Notes: generated from the sequence alone by a model not told the origin. A DNA stretch of 64,000 nt from Geosiphon pyriformis (GCA_016748015.1 JAAOMT010000135.1:761326-825325); one strand, 5' to 3'; positions 21,602 to 32,890 are shown, counted from the first letter of the stretch. Translations and numbers: made by a program.

Positions 21602-23063
21602 CAAATAATTATTTAATCCAAAATCAACAGAGGGAGCAAAACCCAAAAAAAGAGATACTATGCCCAGAAATAAACCACCATTAAGCAAAACTGACAATGT
21701 CACATGAGACAGAAAATCACCAGCAATTTGAACCCAAGTTTTACTTTCAAAAGAAACAGGATGCGCAATAAAAGCCTGCTTTTATTTATATATGTTGGCC
21801 AAACAAATCTAATCCTGCAAAGTAATCATATATCTATCACATCCACCAGAATTCTCACTCACTGAACAAGCATTAGAAACATGACCAGATTTTTTACACA
21901 GAGCACAACAGGTCAAAAACAGCCCAGTCCAATGTAAATTCACTTCTTTGAAAACAGAAACAGAACCAATAGCAGCTAATTTAAATGTTTTATCTGCAAA
22001 ACACTTTACTGCACATTTATTATGCACATATGAATTAGGATTATGGCCAAGTTTTCCCACCATATAAGTCCAACAAACCAGACAAATCATGAGCCATGGT
22101 TCTGACTAAAAGAGTATACAACAAAGCCCAATAATAGTTCCTTGTTATCCATAATTCTTTGTCATTAACAGCCAAAACCATATGTACTGAATTTTTTTCC
22201 ATAAAAACCGACTATTTGAAAGCAATTGAGCTAGCTACATCTAATGATTCAAACTTTATTAAGGCCTTTTGCCAAAGACCAATCAATTGTATTTTGATCG
22301 AAACAACTTTGCCAAATTTAGAAAAAACAGATTCCACAGCCAATTTAGGAAAATCTACTAAGATCTTCTTCACAACAATTTTCTGATTTGTGCATTTGTT
22401 TATCTGCCTAACATCATCATTGACTAAAATTTTCTTACTGACAGCCAATTTTTTTGCCTTTTTTAAACTTAATTCAGATATAAAAGATGATTTAATAATT
22501 TCTGAAAACTTTGAGGAAGTTGAAGCTCTCCCAAAACCATTCACACAATAAAAAATTTTTTTGACAAAAATTAACTTATTACTAACAGTTTTACCAAACA
22601 TTGTAGAGAGCTCAATATTAAGCACAAATAACTTAACCAAATTAAAACTTCATTTTTCTAATACACATGATTTGAATGGTAACAACTGATTGGACCCATT
22701 GAATTTAGAAGAAGGAAGTTCCAAGACCTTATTATTGTCACTCATATCATTATACAAAAGTGTTTTTAGGAAGTGGCCTAACACATATGTATGTATACAA
22801 GTTTTCCTTGAAGTTGTTTCATCCATGTTTTCATCATTTGCTGAATTATCTGACTTTGCATAACTCATTTCTTCAGCAACAGTGTTTTTCATATTCTTGA
22901 CATCTAAAAGCCCATTAACACTACTCACAACACTACCAATGTCACTTTTCCAGAACATCACAGGTTTAATACTAACAACACCAATATTTTCTAAGCTCAG
23001 AGAGCCAGCAGACAAGTTAACTACATTACTAGTTATTAGAACTTTTGGTTTCTTGTAAGACAC
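21602..23063 (-). pseudogene. LINE ORF1 (N-terminal and central parts)
   Basis: The minus-strand segments 23063-22650, 22640-22212, 22090-21809 and 21703-21602 form ORF1. They include the conserved core (FGKVVSIKIQLIGLWQKAL), an RRM-like region and a zinc knuckle CALCKKSGHVSNAC near 21880. ORF1 proteins bind LINE RNA. A single stop separates the first two segments and others follow. The ORF is interrupted at LNNYLAV by the non-autonomous LTR element. Confidence 0.8.
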
Positions 23064-23149
23064 TATTACTCGAGTAGAAAAACTGATTCAAAGTTATGAA
23101 GAAATATAACCAGAACATGACATAACACAGAATAGTGTACAATAATGTT

Positions 23150-23275
23150 GGATAATGTGTTATAACTTAGGATAGCACAGAATAATGCGTTATAACTTAG
23201 GATAGCACAGAATAATGCATTATAACATAGAATAATACAGAATAACATATAATAACACCAGATAATGTGTTATAA
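23150..23275. repeat. Tandem repeat, about 30-bp unit, roughly four imperfect copies
   Basis: Units related to aataatgcgttataacttag plus gatagcacag repeat with a 30-bp period. They lie just upstream of LINE ORF1 and may be part of the LINE 5' UTR or promoter. The minus-strand open frames over this stretch (Leu/Ile/Cys-rich) follow from the repeat. Confidence 0.8.
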
Positions 23276-23479
23276 TATAGAATAATTAATAATAACGTAA
23301 AAGAACAAAGCAATAACAGAAATAACAAAACAATAGTTAGCAATAACAAAACAATCAGAAGCAATCTTGTAAAACCAAAAAAATATATAAAAGCAAGTAG
23401 TTGTAGAAAGTATAAATAAAGAGACAGATAGATACAAACCACTAGACAAGAATCAAATATTCTTACCCCTTCCATTATT

Positions 23480-23682
23480 TATTCTATTCTATCTTTATTT
23501 TTTGAAATAAATCAATTATTAAGAAATCAGAATCATGAATTTATGTTCTCAAACTTTGTGAAATTTACATAAATTAATCATTGTGTCATATCTTCATTCC
23601 AGAACAAATGCTTTTAGCATAATTACCTTGAACTATTAATGATTTGGACTAATTGCTCTTGATTATGACAATTAACAATACT

Positions 23683-23747
<65 letters not shown>

Positions 23748-24380
23748 TTTATTTTTTTATTTCTTTTTTTTATTCTTTTGTGGAGCAGCAATATAGTAAA
23801 ATCAACTGTTTGAGAATAGACTTTGTGATAACCTGGTAAAAAAAAGAAGCTCTCTTTAGGTTTTTGGATATTAATGTTATCTTAATAGCTTATCAAAAGG
23901 ATGAAAAGATAACACCAGACCCTAACAACTGTGCTCATTAGCTTGAAAAAGAAAGTACCTTTATAAGAAGTTACAATTAGTGAGAACCAAAACTCTGTGT
24001 CTTATAACCAAAGAACTCAATAGGTAAATTTACAACCAGTAAAGAAAATCTTTAGAGACTGATAATTAAGATTAAGCCAGCAAAATTATGTAAAATACAC
24101 CTTACTAATAATTGAGAGCACTAAACATTACCATCTTCTTACTCTATTAAGTATACCTATAATAATGTACTACAAAAGTAGACAGTGTTTATATACTTCT
24201 TTTTTGCATTTGGACGGATTTCCAAACCAGTTGTATCAGCATTAGAATTACCAGCAGATATGCTTGTAGGTTTTATAATAACAAAAATAGGAGTATCTGA
24301 AGGAATAAGTAATAAATGAAAAGGGAAAGGAAGAAAATAAAAGAAAAAACACTATATCTTTAACAAATCTTATTGCTTTT
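23480..24380. other. Non-coding AT-rich stretch with a 61-T run
   Basis: No gene is visible. 23685-23745 is an uninterrupted run of 61 T. Stretches such as tgctcttgattatgacaatt and tttgagaatag resemble parts of the LTRs at 18566 and 20670, so this may be a diverged LTR fragment. That link is weak. Confidence 0.5.
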
Positions 24381-25260
24381 GTTGTGGATAGGGAATCAAT
24401 AAGAAAAAAAAGCTTTTTACATATTTTATATTATAAAATTTTTAAAAATAAACAAACTAAAAAAACAAATTTAAAAAAGTGTTAAGATTTAATTTTTTGA
24501 ATTTGGTGCCAAAATATTGTTTTTTACAATTTTTTAAATGTTTTTTAATATGTTTAAAATTAAAAATTTATATATTATTATTATTAAAAAACATAATAAT
24601 TAGTTTTTTAAATATAAAAAATATTTAGCCAAGTTAATATTATTGTTGTAAATATTGTAAATTTGATTTATAGCTTTTTTATAATTTATAAAATTTATTT
24701 AAATTCAAAATTATAAATAATATATAAAAAAATTCTAATTAATAAAACTGGTTTTGTGGTTTTTAAGATTAAAAATTCTATTAAAAGATTAATATTATCA
24801 AAAACTTATTTTGAATTTTTAATTTCAAATTGTACTTTATTATTTTAAAATTATTTGTTTTTGTTTATACAAATAATAGATAATTAATTTTGCTTTTAAT
24901 TATATAATAAGTTTTAAAAATATGACATAAATATCAAATAAAATTATTATAACAAATATTTATTATTATATTATGTAATTTAAACTTTTATGTTATTAAA
25001 AAAACCTTTAATTAAAAACAAAAACAAACAAACAAAATAAAATTTTCAAAATTAAACCAAATAATTATATTTTTGTTAATAAATAATAATTTTCCAAATA
25101 TATAATTATATTGATTAACAAAAATTTAACAAATCAAAATCCTTCACAATAATTTTTATTACAAACAGATAATAATAATAAAAAACTTCTTTCTTTCCAT
25201 CCCAAATTCCCCAAAAAGAAACAGTTTTTGAAAAAGAAAGTTTTTGTTTTTGCTATATTT
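24381..25260. other. Extremely AT-rich island without genes
   Basis: Almost pure A/T for about 880 bp, with many short homopolymers and no open frame of note. I see no repeats that classify it. It separates the nested element cluster from the GC-richer LINE derivative. Confidence 0.7.
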
Positions 25261-25289
25261 CTTTCAACATTTCACAAGGCATTAATCCC

Positions 25290-26047
25290 TTTATTCTGGA
25301 CTTGGCGACTGCTACCAGTAGTGATATGACTAAAAAAAATCGGCGAAAGGGGTTACTCATGGTTCTGTCGGTGGCACTTTTACGCAAAAGCCAAAGATAT
25401 CTTTAAGTGGTGCTGGTCTTCGGCAGTTTGAAAATATGGTGACTGACTCTGAAGAGGAGATGAGGGCACTTTTAGTGGTTGATAATGGTTATGGGGCAGG
25501 CCATATAGTGGCTCCTCCCTTCGGCACCATTGACTTTAATATGGATAAGGATGAGGTGTGTCTCCCACCTCCACATCCTATTGCTTTGGCGTCCAAATGG
25601 CTAAATCCGATGATAGTAAAGGAAGTTCTGGTTAGGAAATCCTTTGCTTTGGATATTGATCTATCAGCAGTTAAGGGTAAAAATGCTACGGCAAAAGTGC
25701 TGGTAATCAGAAAATTATTTTCAACAGTGATTGGTTTTGGGGAGGCCACTACTCCTGTCTGTGGCTTGCCGTCATTGTTTTCGGATGGTGTGGTACACTT
25801 GCTTGGTGTTTCTGTAGCGTTTGATGTGTTATTTGGTTCGCGTAAGTTATGTCTGTTTTTTTCTGGTTTGGGCGTTGATGTCACGGTTAGGATAGACATG
25901 CGGTGTAGCCTTGATTGGTCCGAGTGGCTGGTCACATGTAGAAGGTGCCTGAGTCGCGTCTAGTTTAGAACACTTGGCTGTTGTATTGTACTAGGTAGCG
26001 ATTGGGCCTCACTCGTTAAATAAATAAATAAATAAAAAAATAAATAA
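25290..26047 (+). mobile_element. Internally deleted LINE copy with TAAA-type tail
   Basis: It is GC-richer than its surroundings. The 5' part encodes LINE ORF1 N-terminal sequence (FENMVTDSEEEM, APPFGTIDFNMDKDE, KSFALDIDLSAVKGK). After GEATTPV it switches in frame to sequence resembling the C-terminal end of LINE ORF2 (GLPSLFSDGVVHLLGV, FGSRKLCLFFSGLG). It ends in a tail of TAAA units at about 26017-26047. Several kilobases between the two parts are missing. It is a different family from the minus-strand LINE to the left. It is incapable of autonomous movement, but its termini could allow mobilisation in trans. Confidence 0.75.
25326..25963 (+). pseudogene. Chimeric LINE ORF1/ORF2 reading frame
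   Basis: An ATG at 25326 starts MTKKNRRKG but is out of frame with the rest. Adding one A to the 8-A run at 25332-25339 would restore the match to the family N-terminus, so a 1-bp deletion there is likely. From 25436 the frame is open for 175 codons: ORF1 residues to about ATTPV, then ORF2 C-terminal residues, then a tail to CLSRV. The junction near 25755 keeps the frame. Translation of a 175-aa fusion is possible but unproven. Confidence 0.6.
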
Positions 26048-26772
26048 TAAACAAAATTTTTTAAATTTTAATTTACATCAAAGCTGTATTAAATCTGACA
26101 AATCTGGATTAGCCCTCTTCGAATAATTTCAAAAGGCCTGAATTTTCGATTTACTCATTTTGTAAATAATTTAATGCTTAATTGTATCTCGTAATATCTT
26201 CAAGTTTTATAAGAATATACCCACATCTAAGAATTCCATTCAGGAAGATTGAGTGTCCGCGAGGCCAATTTGAAGTTTTTATTATGATTTCCCAAATCAA
26301 AGTTCCCATAACAGATCCCAATGCCAAAATAATGACATTTTGATTATATTTCACAAATAAAGTAAGCTTTTTTCCTTTGATTTTACATAAATGCGAGGAG
26401 TGAATGAAGAATAGGAAATGGTAAAAGCAGAGTGAAGAAAACGATAAAGGAGAATGAAGGTGCGATACATAATAATATAGTATATATTTTTTAAGATAAT
26501 GCAAAACGTTTTACTGAGGATGATGAGTGAATCCTAATGGTGAGAATTTAAAACATAATTTTTCAGATTAGAAGCTAGAAACCCTTAAATTTTTGTTCTA
26601 ATGATAAAGAAACTCTGAGCACTGTCGCGTTGATAACCTCCTTTGACTAATTTATTCCAGAAGTATGGTGATAAACAATGCTATCGTGCGAATGAGATTC
26701 ATTATACCCAAAGTAATCGAGCCATTCAAATATTCCATCAAAGAATCAGTCCAGTATAATCAGAAGCAATCT
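26048..26772. other. Intergenic, no gene seen
   Basis: AT-rich, with only short spurious frames on both strands. It lies between the LINE derivative and the 3' end of the minus-strand gene at 26773-27621 and probably includes that gene's 3' UTR. Confidence 0.6.
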
Positions 26773-27621
26773 TCATTGATTGTAATCGCCAACTATACAA
26801 TACTCGCATCTACATTCTTTATAAACTAAGGATTCTTCGGGGTCATACTCATATACAACTGGCTCTCTTTGGCTAAATACCAGGTGAGCTGGACTGATAT
26901 TATATTTTTGCAATCTCCCCTTGCTACTAGCCTTTTTATTCTCGGGCAAAGAATTACTTCTTTGTCGAATATTAATGTTCAGTAAGCTATTATGGGAAAA
27001 GGAATAGCCTGGGGTAGGTGACGTAGGTGACGAGTGTGGTGTAACAGGTGTATCCCTAATCCTTGTAATAGTATCAAGCATCGGCAATTTTTCGTGTCCT
27101 ATTTCATCATATATTATATTTGAGTGTAATTCTTTGGCCATTTTATCCAAGACCTCATGAACTCGTCGTCTTTGTATCCCGTTCGTAATTATAACCCTGT
27201 TATTGTGTTGCATTACTTCTTGCCACTCGTGGGATTCGTCAGGATGAAGAGATATTCGTTTCTGAAAACGAACTTCTTGTAGCCAACGACGTTCAAGAGC
27301 TATCTGTTCTTTATCGGCGACTGTTTGAAAAAATATGTAATCTTTCTCACCCTCTTTTCCAGGTTTTCGATTATCATGAGAGCCAACTTTATGCCCATAC
27401 TTATCTCTTCCATCTTCACTCTGTCCGCTCAAAAGATAGCCATATTTTGTTAAGGTACCATCAGGGTTTTCTTTGTATTTATAATGAAAGACTTGGGAAA
27501 AGTTGGGGTGTCGATATTCTATTATGTAGCCATTTTTACCCTCAAGAGGATAATATAACCAGACTTCATTTATATTCTTCTTTCTTCTCAAAGTTTGTCG
27601 AAAATTTCGTAAAATTTGCAT
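26773..27621 (-). CDS. Uncharacterised single-exon protein (282 aa)
   Basis: This is an uninterrupted 282-aa ORF starting MQILRNFRQTLRRKKNIN. The N-terminal half is rich in aromatic and charged residues (EVWLYYPLEGKNGYIIEY, VFHYKYKENPDGTLTKYGY) and looks like a folded beta-rich domain. A helical basic stretch follows (EQIALERRWLQEVRFQKR). Residues ~190-235 are a Ser/Thr/Pro-rich linker. The C-terminus is Cys-containing (KECRCEYCIVGDY). There is no signal peptide or membrane segment. Composition and base usage resemble the neighbouring host genes, not the transposons. I do not recognise the family. It may be lineage-specific. Confidence 0.65.
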   Translation of the reverse strand: MQILRNFRQTLRRKKNINEVWLYYPLEGKNGYIIEYRHPNFSQVFHYKYKENPDGTLTKYGYLLSGQSEDGRDKYGHKVGSHDNRKPGKEGEKDYIFFQTVADKEQIALERRWLQEVRFQKRISLHPDESHEWQEVMQHNNRVIITNGIQRRRVHEVLDKMAKELHSNIIYDEIGHEKLPMLDTITRIRDTPVTPHSSPTSPTPGYSFSHNSLLNINIRQRSNSLPENKKASSKGRLQKYNISPAHLVFSQREPVVYEYDPEESLVYKECRCEYCIVGDYNQ

Positions 27622-28123
27622 TATATGTAAATCATGTGTTCACTTATAATTAAAAAATTCCAATCCAAGCTGGAAATTTCAAGGAAGGTTTTGTTAATGG
27701 AGATAAATGAAAGTAGGAGTTGGAGAGGAAAGATGAAAGAGGAAAGGGAAAAAAGACAATTGCTGCATCTTAATACCCAATCAGTATTGATTTAATCATT
27801 GTTTGCACTGACACCATGTTACAAATTTTCCAATTTGTGTTCAAAAATATTCTGCGACAAAGTATATTTGCTGCTTGCAGAAACAATTTATTTCGAAAAA
27901 AAAAGGTTGGACAGAACAAGTGACCCTGGGTAGATCACCAATCTGTTATCACATTTATCGTCGATTTTTCCTATTAACATATTTTAAGGCTAATACGGGC
28001 CCGAATTGCTTATATTGTTCAAAGGCGATTTATGTCAAATAACCTTAATATTCCAAATAAATCAATTGACAATTAATACCAGAACTACCACTATATTTTC
28101 AGTTGAGGTTTTGCAGGTTTATT

Positions 28124-29739
28124 TCATATTGAGGGGAAAAAGGTATTGGACTGATTTCCCCGAGCATATCTATTTGGAGTCCGTGAAACAATGTGGCTAA
28201 TCGGTTTATTGAGTGGGGTGATTGATTGATAACTATTATTGTTACTATTATTATTAGAGCTCGAATTAGATGAACGTATTGGAGTAATTTCAGTGCGTTT
28301 TTGGGGAGTTTGCTGTTGTTGGACTGGGGCAGCATTTAAATATTGTCTTAAATTTGATGATTGGCGAATTATGCTGTTGTCCTCAACAATTGGCTGTTCT
28401 GGATATGGAGTTAGGTTCCTAAATCCATTCCATGATTGTTTTTTGGATATAGTGAATTCCCTTGGTGTCTCAGAGCGTGGATGTAAGTTCCCCCCATAAT
28501 TTCTATTAGAAGCATAAGGAGACTGCAATCCAGGACTTCCCACTGTAGGCGGTACATTATTGATAGTAGTAGGTGTACCAGTCACAATATTTAAAGCACG
28601 TCTTCTATCATCTCGTCCAGAAATGCTTCCACTTAACGAGGAGGAAGATGAGAAACCTCCCAAAGTGGGACTTTGGATATAATCACCTGATGTTGATAGT
28701 ACTCCAAACTTTTTTTCTATCACTTTGTCAAAAAATGCATCAATCTTCTCTGCTGCAATTGAATTATCTGCAAAATGTGTGAGTGCCAAGGTACACTTTG
28801 GGGATCGTGTTAAAGTAAGTATTGGAAATTTTCAAATCATTTACTTTTGAAAGAGAACGATTGATTACGTACTACATTAAAACATTCTCCGCCATATTCA
28901 TCTACAATACTATAACGTCTTTGTCGGCCGGTCAATTCTTGCTTAACAAGATCTGCTTTCGTCCCAACTACTAAAATAGGTATACTAGCATTTCTTTCGC
29001 CAATTTGTAGCTCAAAATCGAATTCTATGACGATACTAAGGAGTTTAGAAATATTCCAGAAAATAAAACCAGATCAAAACGAACATTATAAGACAAAGTA
29101 CCCGTCTTCCGGATCACATTATTAGGGCTCACAAGACTTGTCCCACTACCACTTAAAATTCCACTACTATTTGAAGTCCCAACATTGGCCATGCTGCCTA
29201 TCGCTCGCTCACCTTCTTTATAAGCTTCTGAATGTAAAACTTCAGCGATCCATCGCCATAAATTGTAATAAGATTTACGATTACTGACATCATGTACTAA
29301 AATAATCCCATTGATTTGATGGTAAAACATGTTGCGTGACGATTGGTGCTTTACAGAACCACCAACGTCGATAAATTCCACGAAATACGGTTTTAAGGTA
29401 CGCGAATGATTGTGCGTCTTGCGTCGGTGACAACCAAAACACACGTTATTTATTAAACCTATAACAAAACTTGTAAATACTGAGCGTCTGTACCTTCACC
29501 TCAACAGAACACCCAATCGTCCACGTCGGGTGTCGTAGGGCCTCATTGTGACAAAGAATATGAACCAAGCTTGTTTTTCCCTTGATGTAACATCGTAACA
29601 ATGACAAATTTGCTTAGTGAACGGTATGAAACCTGATTGACCGGAGGATGAGGAAAAAGTTACATTTCTTTTACCCAACGCTTCTTACCACCCCGGAGTC
29701 GCCAACAACGACGATGCGAAGTTTATCGTGTGGTTCCAT
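28124..29739 (-). CDS. RABL3-like small GTPase with long Ser/Asn/Gln-rich tail
   Basis: Five exons on minus: 29739-29689, 29580-29494, 29417-29102, 29024-28873, 28795-28124, giving 425 aa. All junctions keep phase and use GT-AG. The P-loop is GDSGVGKTSL (residues 13-22). [12 protein letters not shown] and TIGCSVEVK match RABL3 (Rab-like 3), as do [43 protein letters not shown] and [12 protein letters not shown]. The usual W-D-V-G-G of switch II reads I-D-V-G-G. Known RABL3 proteins are about 236 aa. Here roughly 180 extra residues (Ser/Gly/Asn/Gln-rich) follow the G domain. RABL3 lacks a prenylation CAAX box and so does this protein. Its start is 193 bp from ACO1 on the opposite strand. Confidence 0.88.
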
Positions 29740-29932
29740 ATTGGGTAGGGGAACCTTTTACACATTCAGCATACTATGAACTTATTTTTATTGACATCTT
29801 TGATCACGGGATTCCTTTTGATCGTGGGACCTTGATCTAATTCCCATTTTTAAAACAGTTAGGTTTTTTTTTGCCATTGTCAAATGACTCAGGTAGTATC
29901 TCTATTCCAATCCCTTTTCTTTTCGGTCAACC
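29740..29932. promoter_or_regulatory. Shared divergent promoter between RABL3-like gene and ACO1
   Basis: Only 193 bp separate the two start codons on opposite strands. It is A/T-rich and contains an imperfect repeat around gatcacgggattccttttga/tcgtgggacc at 29811-29835. No TATA box is obvious. Confidence 0.6.
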
Positions 29933-32623
29933 ATGTATTGTCGTCAGCTTTCACGGGCTACCAAGGTAAATATTTCTTTTCTAGAAGTTTAATTTAATTT
30001 CATGACATTTTACCTTCCTCGTATATATATTCCATTCAGCTTGTCGTGCCTCCTTTGAATCGTGGATACGCTGAAGTTGTTTCGGCGAATGGTATTGGCA
30101 GCAAAAAAGTGGCGCTTTCAAATTTAGAGAAGAACAAATATATTAACTATAAAAGGATTGAGGACAATTTGGCAATAGTAAAAAAAAGGTGAATTTCTAA
30201 GCACATCCTAGCATTACCAAATTAAAATTGATTAAACTTATATCTTTTCATCAAATGTACTGTATCAGACTTAAACGACCATTGACACTATCCGAAAAAG
30301 TTCTTTACGGCCATTTAGATGATCCTGTGAACCAGGAAATTATTCGTGGGAAATCCTACCTTAACCTTCGCCCTGATCGTGTTGCATGTCAAGATGCGAC
30401 TGCGCAGATGGTGCTCCTTCAATTTATGTCGGCCCGTTTGCCAGAAGTGGCTGTTCCAACCACATTTCACTGTGATCATTTGATTGAAGCACAACTTGGC
30501 AGCAAGGAGGATCTGGCTCGGGCCAAAGATGCTAACTCCGAAGTTTATAACTTCCTGTCAACTGGGTCTGCTAAATATAATATCGGTTTTTGGCATCCAG
30601 GTTCCGGTATTATACATCAGATTGTCCTAGAAAACTATGCATTTCCGGGTGGTCTTATGATAGGAACTGATTCCCATACTCCCAATGCTGGTGGTTTGGG
30701 TATGGTCGCTATCGGTGTGGGCGGTGCTGATGCCGTTGATGTTATGGCAGATATTCCGTGGGAATTAAAATGTCCTTACGTACTTGGAGTTAAGCTGACG
30801 GGAAAATTGAGTGGCTGGACAACACCTAAAGGTATTGCCCGTTATTTTTTCTCTATTATACGCTTCTAAAAAAAACCGAATAAGTGAATTCATATCATTG
30901 ATTATTGATTTTTTTTTATAGATGTAATATTAAAGTTAGCAGGAATTTTAACAGTTAAAGGTGGCACAGGTTCTATCGTTGAATACTTTGGGCCTGGTGT
31001 AAAATCGCTATCATGTACTGGTATGGCTACTGTTTGTAACATGGGTGCCGAAATTGGTGCTACAACCTCTCTTTTTCCATTCAACAGTCGCATGAGTGAT
31101 TATCTTCATGCGACTAATCGGGCTGCAATAGCCGAATATGCTGAATCATTTCAGCACAATTTACGTGCTGATGAAGGTTCCCAGTACGATCAAGTAATTG
31201 AAATTAACTTATCAGAACTGGAACCCCATATCAATGGTCCTTTCACTCCTGATCTTGCGACTCCCTTAAGCAAATTCAAAGATGCCGTTGAGGCTAATCA
31301 ATGGCCAACTGAATTAAAAGTTGGACTGATTGGTTCCTGTACAAATTCTTCTTATGAAGACATGAGTCGTGCAGCTTCTATCGCTCAAGAGGCGCTTGAT
31401 CATGGATTAAAAACAAAATCAACTTTTACAATTACTCCCGGCTCTGAACAAATTCGTGCTACTATCGCACGCGATGGTCAAGAAGAAATACTCAAGAGTG
31501 TGGGTGGTCTTGTCTTGGCTAACGCATGCGGTCCATGTATCGGCCAATGGGATCGTCAGGATGTTAAAAAGGGGGAAAAGAATTCGATTATTACTTCATA
31601 TAATCGTAATTTTACTGGGCGTAATGATGCAAATCCCGCCACTCATGCTTTTGTCACATCTCCCGATATTGTTACTGCAATGGTGTTTGCTGGTGACCTT
31701 CGCTTTAATCCCGCCCAAGACACTTTAATAGGTGCTGATGGAAAACCTTTCAGATTTTCTGAACCAAATGGGGCTGAATTACCACCTCGTGGGTATGATC
31801 CTGGTGAAAATACATATCAGGTTCCACCCACGGATCGAAATATTATTCAAGTGCAGATTAGTCCCGACAGTAGCCGTCTTCAACTCTTAGAACCATTTTC
31901 AAAATGGAATGGTAAGGACCTGGAACAATTACCGATATTGATTAAAGTCAAAGGGAAATGTACAACCGACCATATCTCTATGGCCGGACCTTGGCTCAAA
32001 TTTAGAGGTCATTTGGATAACATCTCAAACAACATGTTGATTGGAGCAGTAAATGCTGAAAACAATGCTGTTAATAGTGTTAAAAATATATTCACTGGTG
32101 AATACGATAGCGTACCCGCTGTGGCTCGAAAATACAAAGCCAATGGTGAAAATTTTTTTAATTCTCTGATTGATATTTCTCGAACTTTTCGAATAAATAC
32201 TTGATATTAATTTTTCTTTTATGGTCAATAATCATAGGGATTGGCTGGGTAGTTATAGGAGATGAAAATTATGGTGAAGGCTCATCTAGAGAGCATGCAG
32301 CATTGGAAGTACGTCATCTAGGTGGAACCGCTGTTATAGTGAAATCATTCGCCCGAATTCACGAGACCAACCTCAAAAAACAAGGGCTTTTACCACTTAC
32401 CTTTGCCAACCCTTCTGATTACGATAAAGTCGAACCATCAGACAGAGTTTCAATTATTGGGTTGACTTCATTCACTCCTGGAAAACCATTAACTCTAAAG
32501 CTTCACAAAAAAACCGGTGAAACTGTCGATTTGCAGCTTAATCATACATTCAATGAGAATCAAATTGAATGGTTCAAAGCGGGCTCAGCTTTGAATCGTA
32601 TGGCTGAAAATAAAATTTATTAA
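29933..32623 (+). CDS. ACO1: Aconitate hydratase, mitochondrial
   Basis: Five exons: 29933-29965, 30040-30188, 30269-30831, 30922-32145, 32238-32623. Together they encode 784 aa, close to yeast Aco1. The enzyme isomerises citrate to isocitrate in the TCA cycle. The N-terminus [11 protein letters not shown] is basic and acid-free, as for a mitochondrial presequence. Family landmarks are [77 protein letters not shown] and [17 protein letters not shown]. The three 4Fe-4S cysteines are C388, C451 and C454, with the canonical 63 and 3 spacing. All introns are short (about 75-93 bp). Nothing is missing. Confidence 0.97.
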
Positions 32624-32890
32624 TTTATAATTATGAGTCATTAAATTAAATGTGGTGGGTGCTGGATATATAATTTATAAAAAAATCTAGAGCTAGTAAA
32701 ACGTACATTAATAAACCAATAAGAATTAGATCGGGAATTAAAAAATTGTATTTCATTATATATTAAAAGTAATTTACATTGACGTAAAGTACAAATAACA
32801 TCTATAATGAATGATCTTGGTGAAAAAGAATGTGAAATGGTGCATTTCAATCAAAAATGGAAATTTATACTTGTTATTTTACAATGTTTT

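Larger units (their letters stand above)
3570..23480 (-). mobile_element. LINE-type non-LTR retrotransposon, decayed and split by three LTR elements
   Basis: Minus-strand pieces at about 23480-21602, 18565-18098 and 7160-3570 join into one LINE once the two internal LTR insertions are removed. ORF1 carries a CCHC zinc knuckle. ORF2 has an AP-endonuclease-like domain, RT and RNase H. Coding continues across each insertion: LNNYLAV joins LEHFLELLLDQ across 18566-21597, and WHKNM joins GNLILIITE across 7161-18097, each with the 4-bp duplication counted once. The 3' part of ORF2 is cut by copy A at 3569. The proteins resemble the LINE family abundant in Glomeromycotina (recalled, not searched). 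There are many stops, so it is inactive. The 5' end near 23480 is approximate. Confidence 0.85.

Noticed and set aside
23066-23475. Leu/Ile-rich minus-strand frames resembling a membrane protein
   Set aside because: Produced by the 30-bp tandem repeat and AT-rich flanks; periodic residues follow the DNA period.
25489-25935. 148-aa minus-strand open frame
   Set aside because: Antisense to the LINE ORF1/ORF2 fusion, which matches the family in the plus frame.
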